A DNA stretch of 64,000 bases from Cycas panzhihuaensis. Taxonomy: Eukaryota; Cycadophyta. A program made the translations under genes and the position numbers. How positions within the stretch are numbered: the stretch's first letter is position 1; every line of letters begins with the position of its first letter. The stretch is from NCBI GenBank assembly GCA_023213395.1, contig CM041465.1, forward strand, positions 222,401,741-222,465,740, written 5' to 3'. Under the pieces are notes generated by a model. It had not been told where the DNA came from. It worked only from the letters and a program-made list of their open reading frames with translations, and did no database searches. This document shows, in pieces, positions 35,849 to 46,147 of the stretch.

Positions 35849-36479
35849 GATAGAGTATATGTATTTGATTTTGACAAAGGAAAGCATGGGCCTCCATGGG
35901 GTCACCATATATAGTCACATGATTGTACCCCCCTGCAAGGACACTAGCTTCCCATAGATGATGTATCATACTATTTGTATGACATGACATATGATTTTTG
36001 ATGTATATAGACGGGGTGATTAATACTTGATTTTGATATGTGATTATGTGTATATTTTTTTGTGGTTGATATATATAGTTTATATTGTGATGTTTGTTTT
36101 GGCTGCGTATATTTCCTTTCATACAGGGCCATATACCTAGTAGGAGCACACACGACCACCATGAGTAGAGGTAATACATATATGTGGGGTTAGAAATAAG
36201 GCAACACATATGTCCACCTAGGAGCATAGTAGGATATGAAAAGGAAATACTAAGCAAGAGGAGAGTAACGATACTCCTGAGCATCGTCCTAACTGGGGGA
36301 TGCCCAAATAGGAAGACAACGTCCTAAGGAAAATGGGAATAAGGGTTTCACGAGAGGAAATAGAAGGAAATGGAAGAGACCATCCTAAGTCGTCATTCCA
36401 CCTGTGGCTAGGGGAATGGGAACGAACTTAAGATGGTAGTTTAGGCTCATTTCAGAGCGTGATTAGGGTGACGGCGAGG
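35849..36479. other. space between convergent antisense gene and integrase (element B)
   Basis: No frame on the antisense gene's strand continues here. It shares TTCCTTTCATACAGGGCCATATAC and the GGGAAAGCATGGGCCTCC-like stretch with A and C, so parts are under common descent; no terminator can be named. Confidence 0.55.
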
Positions 36480-37740
36480 TCATAAGTAGAATTTCTTAAG
36501 GAATTTCCCATTAACAGTTTTCTCAAACTCAAGACCCTCTAAGGTGGCGATCCTATAGGCGTCGTTACCGAGGCTCTTGATAATGACAAAGGGGCCAACC
36601 CATTTAGGCTTGAGTTTGGCCAAACGGTCATGAAGATACTCCAATTTGAGGACGTGGTCCCCGGGAATCAAAGGATAAGAACAAAGATGTTTATCATAGG
36701 TCCTTTGTGAGCAAGCTTTGGATTCTAGGTTAGCCTAGTAAGCTACCAAACATCTCTCATCCAAAGCTTCGAGGTCTGGGAGGCGAGCTTGATGGATCAA
36801 CTCCTCATTGATGAGACCCCGAAGAGAGACTCGCAAGGAGGGAATCTCCACTTCCAATGGGAGTACCATCTCGATACCATAAACCAGGGAGAACAGGGTC
36901 ATTCTCATGGTGGAATGGATAGAGGTACGATAAGCCCACAAAGCGGAAGGGAGTTAAAGGTGCCAGTCTCTTTGAGACTAAGCAATAATTTTCTTTAGAA
37001 TGTTAACGAGAGTCTTATTGAATGACTCCACTTGACCATTTGCCTAGGGGTAGTAAGGGGAGGAAGTTTTGTGAGAGATTTTAAATTTCTCACAAAGCTC
37101 ATCCATCTCCTTATTACAAAAGGGAGTTCCATTGTCAGTAATCAGGACATCAGGAATCTCAAAGTGGCAAATGATATGATGGTAAACGAAGGTAGCTATC
37201 ATCTTACCAGGGGTAGTAACTAGAGAGATGGCCTTCACCTATTTAGTAAAGTATTCCGTAGTAGTCAAGATAAACTTATGCTGTGACGAAGAAGGTGGGG
37301 AGATAGCCCCGATGAGGTCTAAACCCCACTGAGCGAAAGGCCATGGAGATGTGATAGGGTGAAGGGCCTCAGAAGGCACATGAGAGATGTTAGCGTGTTC
37401 TTGACATCGCCGGCACCTTAGGGCAAAAGCGTGGGCGTCCTTAAAGAGGGACGACTAAAAGTAACCCATACGGAGGATCCTCTGGGCCATGGATTGGCCC
37501 CCAAAGTGGCCCCTACAAATGCCATGGTGGCATTCGCGGAGTATTTGGTAGCTTCATCGGTAGTGATGTAGCGAAGGAGGATCCCATCAAAAGACCTCTT
37601 GTATAATACTTCGTCCATGAGGAAGTATTGCCTAGTAGAAGTCTGAATGCAATATCTAACTTTACTACTAGCTTCAGGGTGGTATTGCTACTGTGTGAGA
37701 TACCGCACAATGTCACCATACCACTCATTGTCAACAAATG
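36480..37740 (-). pseudogene. integrase, element B
   Basis: N-terminal region in broken frames at about 37740-37470, including the ATMAFVGATLG shadow of the zinc-binding part. Core: FTxWVKAI and the 37238-37044 frame, which carries DVLITDNGTPFCNKEMDELC with the second catalytic Asp and the KISHKTSSPYYP strand. The middle helix region is at 36941-36735 (MWAYRTSIHSTMRMT, then [16 protein letters not shown]). The C-terminal domain ends at 36480 with KWVGPFVIIKSLGNDAYRI and KKFYL. Five or more frame breaks. Same domains and order as in A. Confidence 0.88.
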
Positions 37741-37756
37741 GATGGGGAGGGACGTC

Positions 37757-38359
37757 CTAAATAGTCAAGATGGACTCATCAGGAAGGGAATCATCAACAG
37801 GGGTATCGAGCGAGTTAGGGATAGGGGCGTCTGTGAGCTGCTCGGCCACTACCATCCCCTTCTTCGATTTCCTGTTAACGATATGAAGATTAAACTCTTG
37901 AAGTAGGACGGCCCAATGGCCAGCCCTACCCGTCAAGTCCGAATGAGTAAGTAGATATCGCAAGGGATTGGATTGCATGATCACCTTGGTGGTATTACCA
38001 AGCAAGTAATGTCTGAACTTCTTGGTCGCATAAACCAAGGAGAGACATTCCTTCTCGGTCAGAGAGCAGTTGAGTTCGGCAGCCACAAGGGTGTGACTAA
38101 TAAAGTAAATGGCCCTCTCGACTCCTAAATCATCCTCTTAGGCTAACATAGCGCCCAAGGACTCATCAATCACTGAGGTATAAAGAACGAAAGGCCTATT
38201 GAAATAAGGGATCACCAACATAGGAGCAGAAGCAAGGGCTTCCTTAAGTCCTTCAAAGGCTTGTTGGGCCTTATCTGACCAAACAAATGGGGCTCCCTTC
38301 TTTAATAGGTTGGTGAAGGGTTTAGCGCTTACGGCGAAGTCTACCAGCAAGCACCTGAG
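37757..38359 (-). pseudogene. RT thumb and native RNase H, element B (left part)
   Basis: Begins at the join with element C. KPFTNLLKKGAPFVWSDKAQ marks the RT/RNase H connection; RPFVLYTSVIDESLGAMLA again has Ser in place of the first catalytic Asp. TEKECLSLV and VIMQSNPLRYLL follow, the latter with the third Asp changed to Asn in this copy. The other half of B's RT continues at 52790. Confidence 0.88.
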
Positions 38360-38364
38360 GAAAC
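38360..38364. repeat. target site duplication of element C (left), GAAAC
   Basis: GAAAC precedes TGGATG. The same bases follow the other LTR at 52785-52789, and joining B across one copy restores its alignment to A (AAAGAAACTGAG at about 15566). Confidence 0.93.
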
Positions 38365-41131
38365 TGGATGTGTGTCTATGGGATAACCACCTAACTACAT
38401 AGGGACAGCGAGGATGATCAATGGCACTATCAGGTGTGGATAGGAACCTACAAGCAAGACAAATACCACGCAGGGCACCCCGTGCACCGGAGTGCGAGTT
38501 CAGGACCTGCAGATGGTACCTAACTACCTAAAGGTGGTTCCCCACTTCAACTAGGAAGAAGGGAGGTGGAAGAGTAGCCTAGATAGATCCTAGAGAAGAG
38601 TCCTCCCATCCTTGGATGGCCGAAAGGGGAGGGAGAGAACCCCTTGAGGGTTTCCCTATAGCGGAGGGAAACGAGTATAGGTAAGGTAGGTGAATAGCCT
38701 ATAGTTAAAATCTTCTCAGTTGCCTGGCTAGGTGGAAGAAAACTGAGGGAGAATGAAGGGAGTGGGAATGATTGTTCGATCAAGAGCTGCCCCCTTCAAA
38801 AGACCAATCAAGAGAAAAGAGGATGCTAGGACACATGCAAGCAAACTAAACCAAATATGATAAGCCAAGAGGGCGAGGGCGAAGTTTACAAGCTGAAGGG
38901 AAAGGTTAGAGGGAAGAACTTCCTAAAACCTTTTCCTATGATAGGTGTAGTGTATAAAATATAACAAATGGAATGTAAACTAAAGAGAGAGTTGATTTCC
39001 TTTTTCCTTTTTATGTGGCCTAATTACTACCATGCAAAATCTTTCTAAAAGAAAGAAAGTGAAATGAAGCGAGAACGCGTACCCGGAATTAAGACGTGAT
39101 CGAAGTGGTAACGTTCCCACAAGGTGTCTAAATCGCTCCACGAAGCACGGTGAAAGAGGGGTCGCGGTAGGGCAAAGCGTGCGGCTTCCTTACCTTCCCT
39201 GAAAGTGACACCAGAGTGCCAAGAAAGAAAAAAGAAAAGCAATTGCAGCAAATGAAATGCTATAATAAAATATAAGTAAATACACTTACTTGAGAGAGAG
39301 AGGGAAAGGGAGAAGTCCTTTGCATCCTCCGTGTACCTACAAGTAAGTGCAAATATTCCTTTCCAGAGAAAGGAGGCTAGCAACACAAGGTGGAGTCCCA
39401 ATAACACGTGTACATATACCAAAAACAAGTCTCTATACATATATGTTAGTGTTCATGAATCACAAGGCTGCAGCAACAAACTATGGTAAAAACTACTCAA
39501 ATGAACAGTAAGTAGATAGGTAAGCCTCAAAGTGGCTCACCTCCCATAAAGAGCAATCCTACCCTCCCTCAAGAAGCCACAAGGCAATGAGGGTATGGCT
39601 GTATAGCTGGTTAGAAATTGGGATAACAAAGGTGTAAAAAGAGCCCAAAGAAACCCTCAATGAGCCAGAGTGCTATGGGAAGTAAACCAGGCCGTTGAGA
39701 GAAGGACTAAGCCAAGAAACGTAACTGGGGCTTATGCATTGCCAGGATGAGGGAAATGAGCCTACAAACCAGAGCTGCAACAAGTGCCAACACTAATTTC
39801 AGTGGCTGGAAATAGCCTACTAATCCCTTGCCCCACTCTAGGGATAGCATGGGGGCAAAGAGTAAGGTTTGGAGGGCAGGAGCCTCTTAAGGAGCATGAA
39901 GGTGGTACAGAATCCACCCAGCTCTATCCCAAACCTTATGGAGCCCTCTTTGACCATTGTCCTGGGCATGAAATGCAGGAAAAGAGGCCTAAACAGTAGA
40001 GAAAAAAGTCCAAGGGAAAGACAAGAAACAACCCTTAAAACAAGATAAGGTAAACTAGTGAAAAAAAACATACAAAACTGGGCATAAACTGGACAAAGGA
40101 AAGACTTTAAACCACTAAATACCTTTAGAGAAGGTAGCAGGCGTTTGCCTCTACAAAAGCCTGCTGAGAAGAGGCTAGAAAATCTGAGGAAAAGCTAGAG
40201 TACAGTAGGTATGCAGCCCCTGCTAAGATGGCTGGAGGAAATCCTACTTCTAAGACCACTTGGTGACTGCCTGGGCAAAGAGACTTTGAAAACTCTTCAA
40301 GGAGGCCCTCTCTAAGGTGTGCAATGAGCTGTGAAGATGTCATAGTGAAGCCAAAGGAGAGCTAGGCACTAAAGAGTGGTTGGTGTCTTAGAAACGAAAG
40401 TGAGCAAGAGAGAGAGAGCATGAGGGTGTTTTTCCTTGTAATCCTTCTAAAGAGAGCCAAAAGATCCTAAAAATGAGTTGAGATAGGCTTAAATACTTAG
40501 CCCCAACCCTAATCAAGCAATTAGGGCTTGGCTAGCACTGAGGTGGGTTGAGAGACATGTGACAATTCTGCAATAAATGCGCAAATTACCATGGCGATTT
40601 TAAAAAATGAATTATAACAGTCACACCGCAGGAAACTTCACAGTACCATGGTAAACTTCGTGATACCATGAAATTTACCACAGTGTAGGACCAGAAGACT
40701 AAATTGACCTAAACAGCCAGCTAGGGTTGTGGACTGGTGCACTAGGAGGCCGGCAGGGGGGTGGGCCCACCTACCCAGAGGCAAGCAACAGACTAAAAGC
40801 CACAAGAAATGCAATCATGAGACTCAAGGGTGCAACAAGGAGGCCAAATAGCGATGAATCAACATGCGAGTGAACATCACGTAAGTCAAGTGAGTCTTAA
40901 GGGGAGCAGGGTAGATTGCTGGAAGTGATAGGGCCACTGGGGTGTCACACTTGTTGAGAGTGTACCCCTGCTATAGTCGTCATAGGCTAAATAGGTGTAG
41001 ATGGTGTGAACCATCTATGACAACATAACATGCAAGCAAACACTCCTCACAAAAAACAAAAATAGGGTGAGAAACATACCTACACTTACCTGAGTCGACC
41101 GCTCTATATCCATTCCCGTGGCCGTGAAACA
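38365..41131 (-). repeat. 3' LTR of element C
   Basis: 2,767 bp. Over a hand-aligned stretch of about 225 bp (39351-39575 against about 50985-51212) it differs from the other LTR by about 14 substitutions, nearly all transitions, and one 2-bp gap. TATA-like site at 40488-40495; inverted-repeat module at 40622-40687. Confidence 0.92.
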
Positions 41132-41145
41132 CTGCCCCTCGTAGT
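41132..41145 (-). other. polypurine tract of element C
   Basis: The minus strand reads CTACGAGGGGCAG directly before the 3' LTR. Confidence 0.7.
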
Positions 41146-41547
41146 AGAGCCTCGCCGCCGTAAGCATGGTGCGATGGCGAATGCTGGCAACACAACTGTT
41201 AGTAGCACATGTGTATGTAGATATATAAATCAAGGTCGTAACAGTAATTAAGAGTGCCAGCGAGTGTCATGGCGGAATGCGTGGATACAAAGACAGAGAT
41301 GGAGGTAACATAGGGGCTGCCTATGTGCCACCCAGGGATCGACTGAAAGACACGAAGGATGAGAGGGCTGCCCCCATCATAAAATATGCAAAGAGATATG
41401 CGTGATCAAGTAGAAGAGATGAGTGAACAAAACTGGTAATCGCTATAGTTTAACCTCATCAGCAGCTAGGTTTCAGAGGCACGAACAGATCGCAAGATGA
41501 TGAGTCTGATGGCCTCAGACTCGGGTGACAGAGCAACCGGACAAGTC

Positions 41548-41970
41548 TCAGGGATGGTCAGCAAGAAAAGGGAGGTGACGCTCAAGGATGAGGCAAACGA
41601 GACTATCTACCTCAGCATTGAGGGCCTGAGGAATGTGCCGAATGTCAACAGACAGAGAGCAAGCTAGGAGAGATCTGGTGGTCAAAGCAAGGGCTCTCAG
41701 GGGAGAGCATCGCACCTGGTAAACTTGGGTGAGATGGGATACCATAACCTGAGAGTCGCAAAACAAGACAATAGATTTGTGATGAAAAAGGAGTGCATCA
41801 GTAAGGGCTTCAATAACTGTTGTGTACTCAGCTTCATTATTGGTAGCCTCTGGGAGGAAGACCCCAGAGCATAGGAAATCATGTCCAGAGGGGCTGCGAA
41901 GAATCCATGCAGTGGTAGAAGGTCCAGGGTTACCACGCCTTTCGTCGTCAGTAAAGATGTAGAGAGACAT
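41548..41970 (-). CDS. second RNase H (RNase HI / archaeal-type), element C, nearly intact
   Basis: Open from Met 41970 to a stop at 41548 (about 140 codons; RNase HI is usually about 150). Landmarks in order: IFTDDERRGNPGPSTTAW (first catalytic Asp; GG of TDGG changed to DE), TNNEAEYTTVIEALTDALL (Glu), IVLFCDSQVMVSHL (Asp), and IPQALNAEVDSLV (last Asp). All four acidic residues are thus in one frame. It would remove RNA from RNA/DNA hybrids during reverse transcription. It is separated from gag-pol by the antisense gene, so how it would be made (read-through, splicing or its own promoter) is not evident. Start chosen because all three elements keep this Met four residues before IFTD; the frame itself is open to 41979. 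Confidence 0.87.
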   Translation of the reverse strand: MSLYIFTDDERRGNPGPSTTAWILRSPSGHDFLCSGVFLPEATNNEAEYTTVIEALTDALLFHHKSIVLFCDSQVMVSHLTQVYQVRCSPLRALALTTRSLLACSLSVDIRHIPQALNAEVDSLVCLILERHLPFLADHP

Positions 41971-42481
41971 GGGTGACAAAAAGTCCTGGTAATAATTAAC
42001 AATAATGAAGTGACAAGAGACTCAAAAGGCAAGTGATAAATGGCCGTGAAGGGCAGGAGGACCCAGCAATAAGGCTACTCAAGGATGAGAGCAGGCTATC
42101 CGACCACTGCCTGGGAGTGGGCGTAAAAGGCACCGGGTAAAGGTTACCAAGAGCAAAACATGCCTCGAATCTGGGAGCATTCTCTCTAGAGGCCCTAGGG
42201 GTAGAAAAGAGTTGCGAAAACGGGTCCAGGATGGTGAAATGAGCCAAACGAGTATAAACTCAAGCATGCACAGGGGTGGCATGCAAAACAAGATAGAAGG
42301 GCCCTGCGAAAAAGTACAATGGTGAGGTGTCATAAATGCACCCGTAAGAAAGAGTGAAACAGAGGCTATAAGAGCACGAAGAGAGATAGGGCCAAAAGGC
42401 AAAGGTGATCGAGGATACAGGATGATCCAGAGGGCTGTCACGAAAGCTAAAATAGAGACAGTGCCCGTCGGGACCCCCACC

Positions 42482-42489
42482 TATATAAG
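42482..42489 (+). promoter_or_regulatory. TATA box of the antisense gene (element C)
   Basis: ACCTATATAAGGA, same position as in A and B, about 670 bp before the antisense Met and about 510 bp from the second RNase H start on the other strand, so the stretch between them could act in both directions. Confidence 0.65.
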
Positions 42490-42673
42490 GAAACTTGTAC
42501 AGAAAACGAATTCATTTGCACGGGCTCTCGAGAGAATCTAAAGCCATTCTTTTATGTAGCGAAGTGCCACCCAACTTCAGAGGTACGCGGAGGGAGATCG
42601 GACCGTTGGATCAGAGTGCAGAGATAGCCATCGAGACCATTGGAGAGAGATGACGACATCCAGGTCGGATCTA

Positions 42674-42752
42674 GTGAGTGGATCCTACAAAACCCAGCCC
42701 ATCTCAAAGTTTTAATTTCATTGCTTTTTGTTGATTTTTATGTGATTTTTAG
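42674..42752 (+). other. putative 5' intron of the antisense gene (element C), 79 bp
   Basis: CTA|GTGAGTGG donor, GTGATTTTTAG|GCCCC acceptor, T-rich interior. Identical length in A and B. Confidence 0.55.
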
Positions 42753-42920
42753 GCCCCATATGGGCGAATAAAGACCTCTCGGAGTCCAAATTAGACCTAG
42801 AAAGAGGCAGGACTGGGGCATTAGGCAGCCCTAGTCTTAGTGGGCCCCGTAGGGGGTCTACCCAGAAGAATTTTTTGATTTTTTGGGTAGAAAACCCCCC
42901 CTTTTGGGGGGCTGTTGTTC

Positions 42921-43022
42921 GCACCATGGCAAAGACCACAGTGCTGCGATCTTTGCCGCAGGGCCCCAAACACCATGGGACCCAAGCCAAACTCTGCGGT
43001 ACCATGAAGTTTGGCATGGTGC
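42921..43022. repeat. leader inverted-repeat module (element C)
   Basis: GCACCATGGCAAAG at the left pairs with GTTTGGCATGGTGC at the right; 102 bp as in A. Several GGTACC-like words lie inside. Confidence 0.65.
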
Positions 43023-44070
43023 AAAGGTAGCACTGCAGAAAAAAGGAGATAGGGGCCTGGGAGGCCCCAAATCATGATCAAACGGAGCTAAGAGAGAGCT
43101 AGAGGGGTAGAGAGCTAATGTAAGCTTAGTTTTGACTAGTTTTTGTGGCATTTGCAGGCTATGATTGTGGTAAACAACCGCAAGAATATAGGAATGGTGA
43201 TGCTGAGCTTCATAGAGATGATGTCTCGAGAGGACAAGGGGGTCCTATGGAGGTGTGGCCTGCTGAAGGTCATAAAGACACCTCAATACATGTCATACCA
43301 AAGGTTACTGATCGACATAGTGTCACATTGGGACCCGAGGAGGCACATTTTCCACCTACCCCAGGTGGGAGATATGACAGTGACACCAAGGGACATCAAA
43401 GTGACATCGGGAGTGCCGACCGGGAGGCCCAGAGACCGGGAGTGCCGCTAAGAAAGAGGCAAAGACACGTAGAGGCAATGCATTTTTCACAGGGGCAGAC
43501 AGATGGGAGAGGAGAGGGGTCCCTCTCCAAGCTATGGTACTATCTAGAGTTCCTCGTATGAGGAAACTCATCACACTATCCATTTTGTTCTGAATTTCCT
43601 AAAAATAGAACTATAGGGATATCCCTGGGGAATGGATGGATGCAGTGTGCCATTGCGAGGCCGACAAGAGGATGGACTGGGCTACCCTGATAGTGGCGAA
43701 CCTCGTCACATAGCTAGATGATATCAAGACGACAGGTCGAGGAGGATTGTCATATAACATGCTACTACAGTGTTGGTTCTTTGATCATTTTGGAGTAGTG
43801 GCACCAGCAAGGGGACCACACCCCATTGCAGAGTGGGCTCCGATGGTCGACAGGTGGCAGACTAGACTGAGGGGGATGGAGGACTAGGCCCATGTCTGAT
43901 GCTTAATGGAGGCTACATCATTGGACCTCCTCACTATGACAGACCCTATAACAGACCCATATAGAGTAGTGAGGTGGGACAGTGATGACAAGGCAGGCAG
44001 AGCCGGGGTACTCCCAAGTGATGACGACGGTGGAGATGGAGGAGATGGGCCCGGCCCGTCACAACCTGTG

Positions 44071-44220
44071 GGAGAGGCAGGTCCATCAGGGATAGAAGGA
44101 GGAGAAGCAAGGCCATTTGGGACTACCAGCGGAGAGGCAGGTCCATCAAGGATAGCAGGAGGAGGAGCAGGGCCATTTGGGACTACCGGCGGAGAGGCAG
44201 GCCCATCAGGGATGGCAGAG
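44071..44220 (+). repeat. 30-bp tandem repeat, five units (element C antisense gene)
   Basis: Units 44071-44100, 44101-44130, 44131-44160, 44161-44190 and 44191-44220. Two types alternate (GGTCCATCAGGGATAG... and GGGCCATTTGGGACTACC...), so the array grew in 60-bp steps. Each unit is ten codons, keeping the frame. Confidence 0.9.
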
Positions 44221-44413
44221 GAGAGTAGGGGGGCAGTGACACAGGCCTGTAGGCTATAGATCGTGAGGAGATCCAGAGAGGTGACAATAAAGCCAGTCCT
44301 AGTGAGGAGAGATGCCCTAGCAAAGGAGGTATCAGAGGAGGAGGTACTAGCAGCTGGTGGAGAGCCAGGGGTAGAGGCTATCACACGGGCAGAGGAGCCG
44401 GCAGCCACAACAG

Positions 44414-44522
44414 GTGAGGCCTCACTTTCCTCATCGTTTGATAGCCAAATAGATAGTTTGATTTGGTTTTATTATGGTATACAGCTGGATACATACTGAC
44501 ATATGGCATATTGGGTTTACAG
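44414..44522 (+). other. putative second intron of the antisense gene (element C), 109 bp
   Basis: Donor ACAG|GTGAGG and acceptor TTGGGTTTACAG|GCACC, both good plant sites, with a GTTTGATTTGGTTTT interior. The frames before and after fit the exons seen in A and B. Confidence 0.7.
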
Positions 44523-45130
44523 GCACCGCAGAGATCCAGCGATTGGTGGAGGCCATGGTGAGGGAGATGTTCCCTCAGGTATACGTAGAGGGGTAGCCGC
44601 CCATCCAGGCTGAGGATGCACCTAGATCGGTAGGTGCCCATATGGCAGCATTTGCCCCATTGACAAGTGCGAGAGATATATGGGTTACAGAGTCCCAAGA
44701 GTATATAGTATTTAGGGGACAGATGCAGTGAGAGCTGGACGAGGCTCAGGGTGCACGAGATGCACTACAGAGTCGCGTACAGGCACTGAAGGCTCAGGGA
44801 GGAGCTGGAGGGGATATGGGAAGCCATATCTGGGTGGTAGTGCTAGAGGAGAGACTCTGGGGGATGGAGGAGAGGCTTCGCCTTATAGAGACAGAGCGGG
44901 ATCATATCCAGGTGCGATACGATCGACTGGTCAAGGACATGGTGGTGTCGAGGTCGGCACAGAGTATGACACAGACCCACACGGCAGTAATGACGCCGAG
45001 GAGGCTACAAGATGATGGGAGTGAGGTAGGGAGCTTGCAGAGACTCAGGAGGAGTCTCGGAGGGATGTGGTCCCCAGGAGAGGGATCACACTGACTAGGA
45101 GATGATACCCCAGGAGCAGGGCAGCAATAG

Positions 45131-45779
45131 TATAGTACTCATGTATCTGATTTTTGACAGGGGAAAGCACGGGCCTCTAAGGGGTCATATATATAGAGTC
45201 ATATGATTGTACCCTCCCTGCAAGGACACCGGCTTCCCACAAAGGATGTACCACACCATATGTATGATATGGCACACGATTTCTTTTTATATATAGAGAT
45301 GGGGCAATTGGCACCCCATTTTGATATGTGATACTGTGTACATGATGTGGATGGCTTATTATGTATGTTTTATATTTTGTGTTTATGTTATTTGTTTGGG
45401 ATGCATGTATTTCCTTTCATGTGGATCCATATACCTAACATGAGCACATATGACCACCATGAGAAGAGGTGATAGACACATGTGGGTTAGGAATAAGGTA
45501 ACATGCATGTCCACATGAGAGCATAATAGGATATGCAAAGAAAATACTGAGTAAAAGGGGAGTAACGATACTCCTGAGCGTCGCCCTAACTAGGGGATGC
45601 CCAAATAAGAGGACAAGATCCCAAAGGAAATAGGAACGAGGGTTCTGCAGGAGGAACTAGAAGGAGATGAAGAGGTCATCCTAAGTCGTCATTCCACTCG
45701 TGGCTGGGAGGAATAGGAACAAACTTAAGATGGTAGTTTAGGCTCATTTCAGAGCATGGGTGAGGTGACGGCAAGGTCA
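45131..45779. other. space between convergent antisense gene and integrase fragment (element C)
   Basis: No gene seen. Conserved short stretches shared with A and B (GGGAAAGCACGGGCCTC, TTCCTTTCATGTGGATCCATATACC). Confidence 0.55.
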
Positions 45780-46147
45780 CGAGTAAAACTTCTTAAGAAA
45801 TTTTCCATTAATAGCTTTCTTAAACTCAAGACCTTCTAGGGTGGTAATCTTATAAGCACCATTACAGACAGTTTCGATAATGACGAAAGGGCCAACCCAT
45901 CTAGGTTTGAATTGGACAAACGGTCATGAAGATATTCTAATTTGAGGACATGGTCCCCAGGAAATAAAGGATGGGAATGAAGATGTTTATCGTAGGTCCT
46001 TTGTAAGCGAGCTTTAGATGCCAAGTTAGCCTGATAAGCGGCTAAACATTTCTCATCCAAAGCTTCGAGGTCCAGGAGGCGAGCCTGACAAATCGACTCC
46101 TCATCAATGAGACCTCAAAGGGAAACACATAGAGAGGGAATCTCTAC
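45780..46147 (-). pseudogene. integrase C-terminal fragment, element C
   Basis: Minus frame 46060-45836 reads MDEKCLAAYQANLASKARLQ and RTYDKH, then GDHVLKLEYLHDRL, equal to the integrase C-terminal part of A and B. It then shifts frame; the PFVII...NGAYKI barrel is recognisable down to about 45790. The fragment begins abruptly at 46147 at the internal deletion. Confidence 0.85.

Larger units (their letters stand above)
43161..45130 (+). pseudogene. antisense plant-mobile-domain-like gene, element C copy (best preserved)
   Basis: Met 43161 follows a good splice acceptor (GGCATTTGCAG|GCT). The first frame is open to about 43451: MIVVNNRKNIGMVMLSFIEM, LIDIVSHWDPRRHIFHLPQV and GDMTVTPRDIK, the F-H-L-P-x-x-G-D-M-T-x-T-P-x-D-I block being the clearest mobile-domain match in the window. 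After a frameshift come MDWATL, LSYNMLLQCWFFDHFG near 43750-43790 and GGPHPIAEWAP-like parts, which resemble the later helices of the domain. An acidic stretch (RWDSDDKAG) leads to five Gly/Pro/Ser decapeptides (44071-44220), the intron 44414-44522 and a C-terminal exon with a coiled coil (RLRLIETERDHIQVRYDRLV near 44870-44935) and a basic tail with TPRR; stop at 45128-45130. About 620 codons after splicing. It may act in RNA or chromatin regulation of the element, by analogy with MAIN/MAIL1; this is inference. Confidence 0.8.

Noticed and set aside
44071-44220. Regular 30-bp units as a CRISPR-like array
   Set aside because: Units are contiguous with no spacers, keep a reading frame and lie in a plant retrotransposon.
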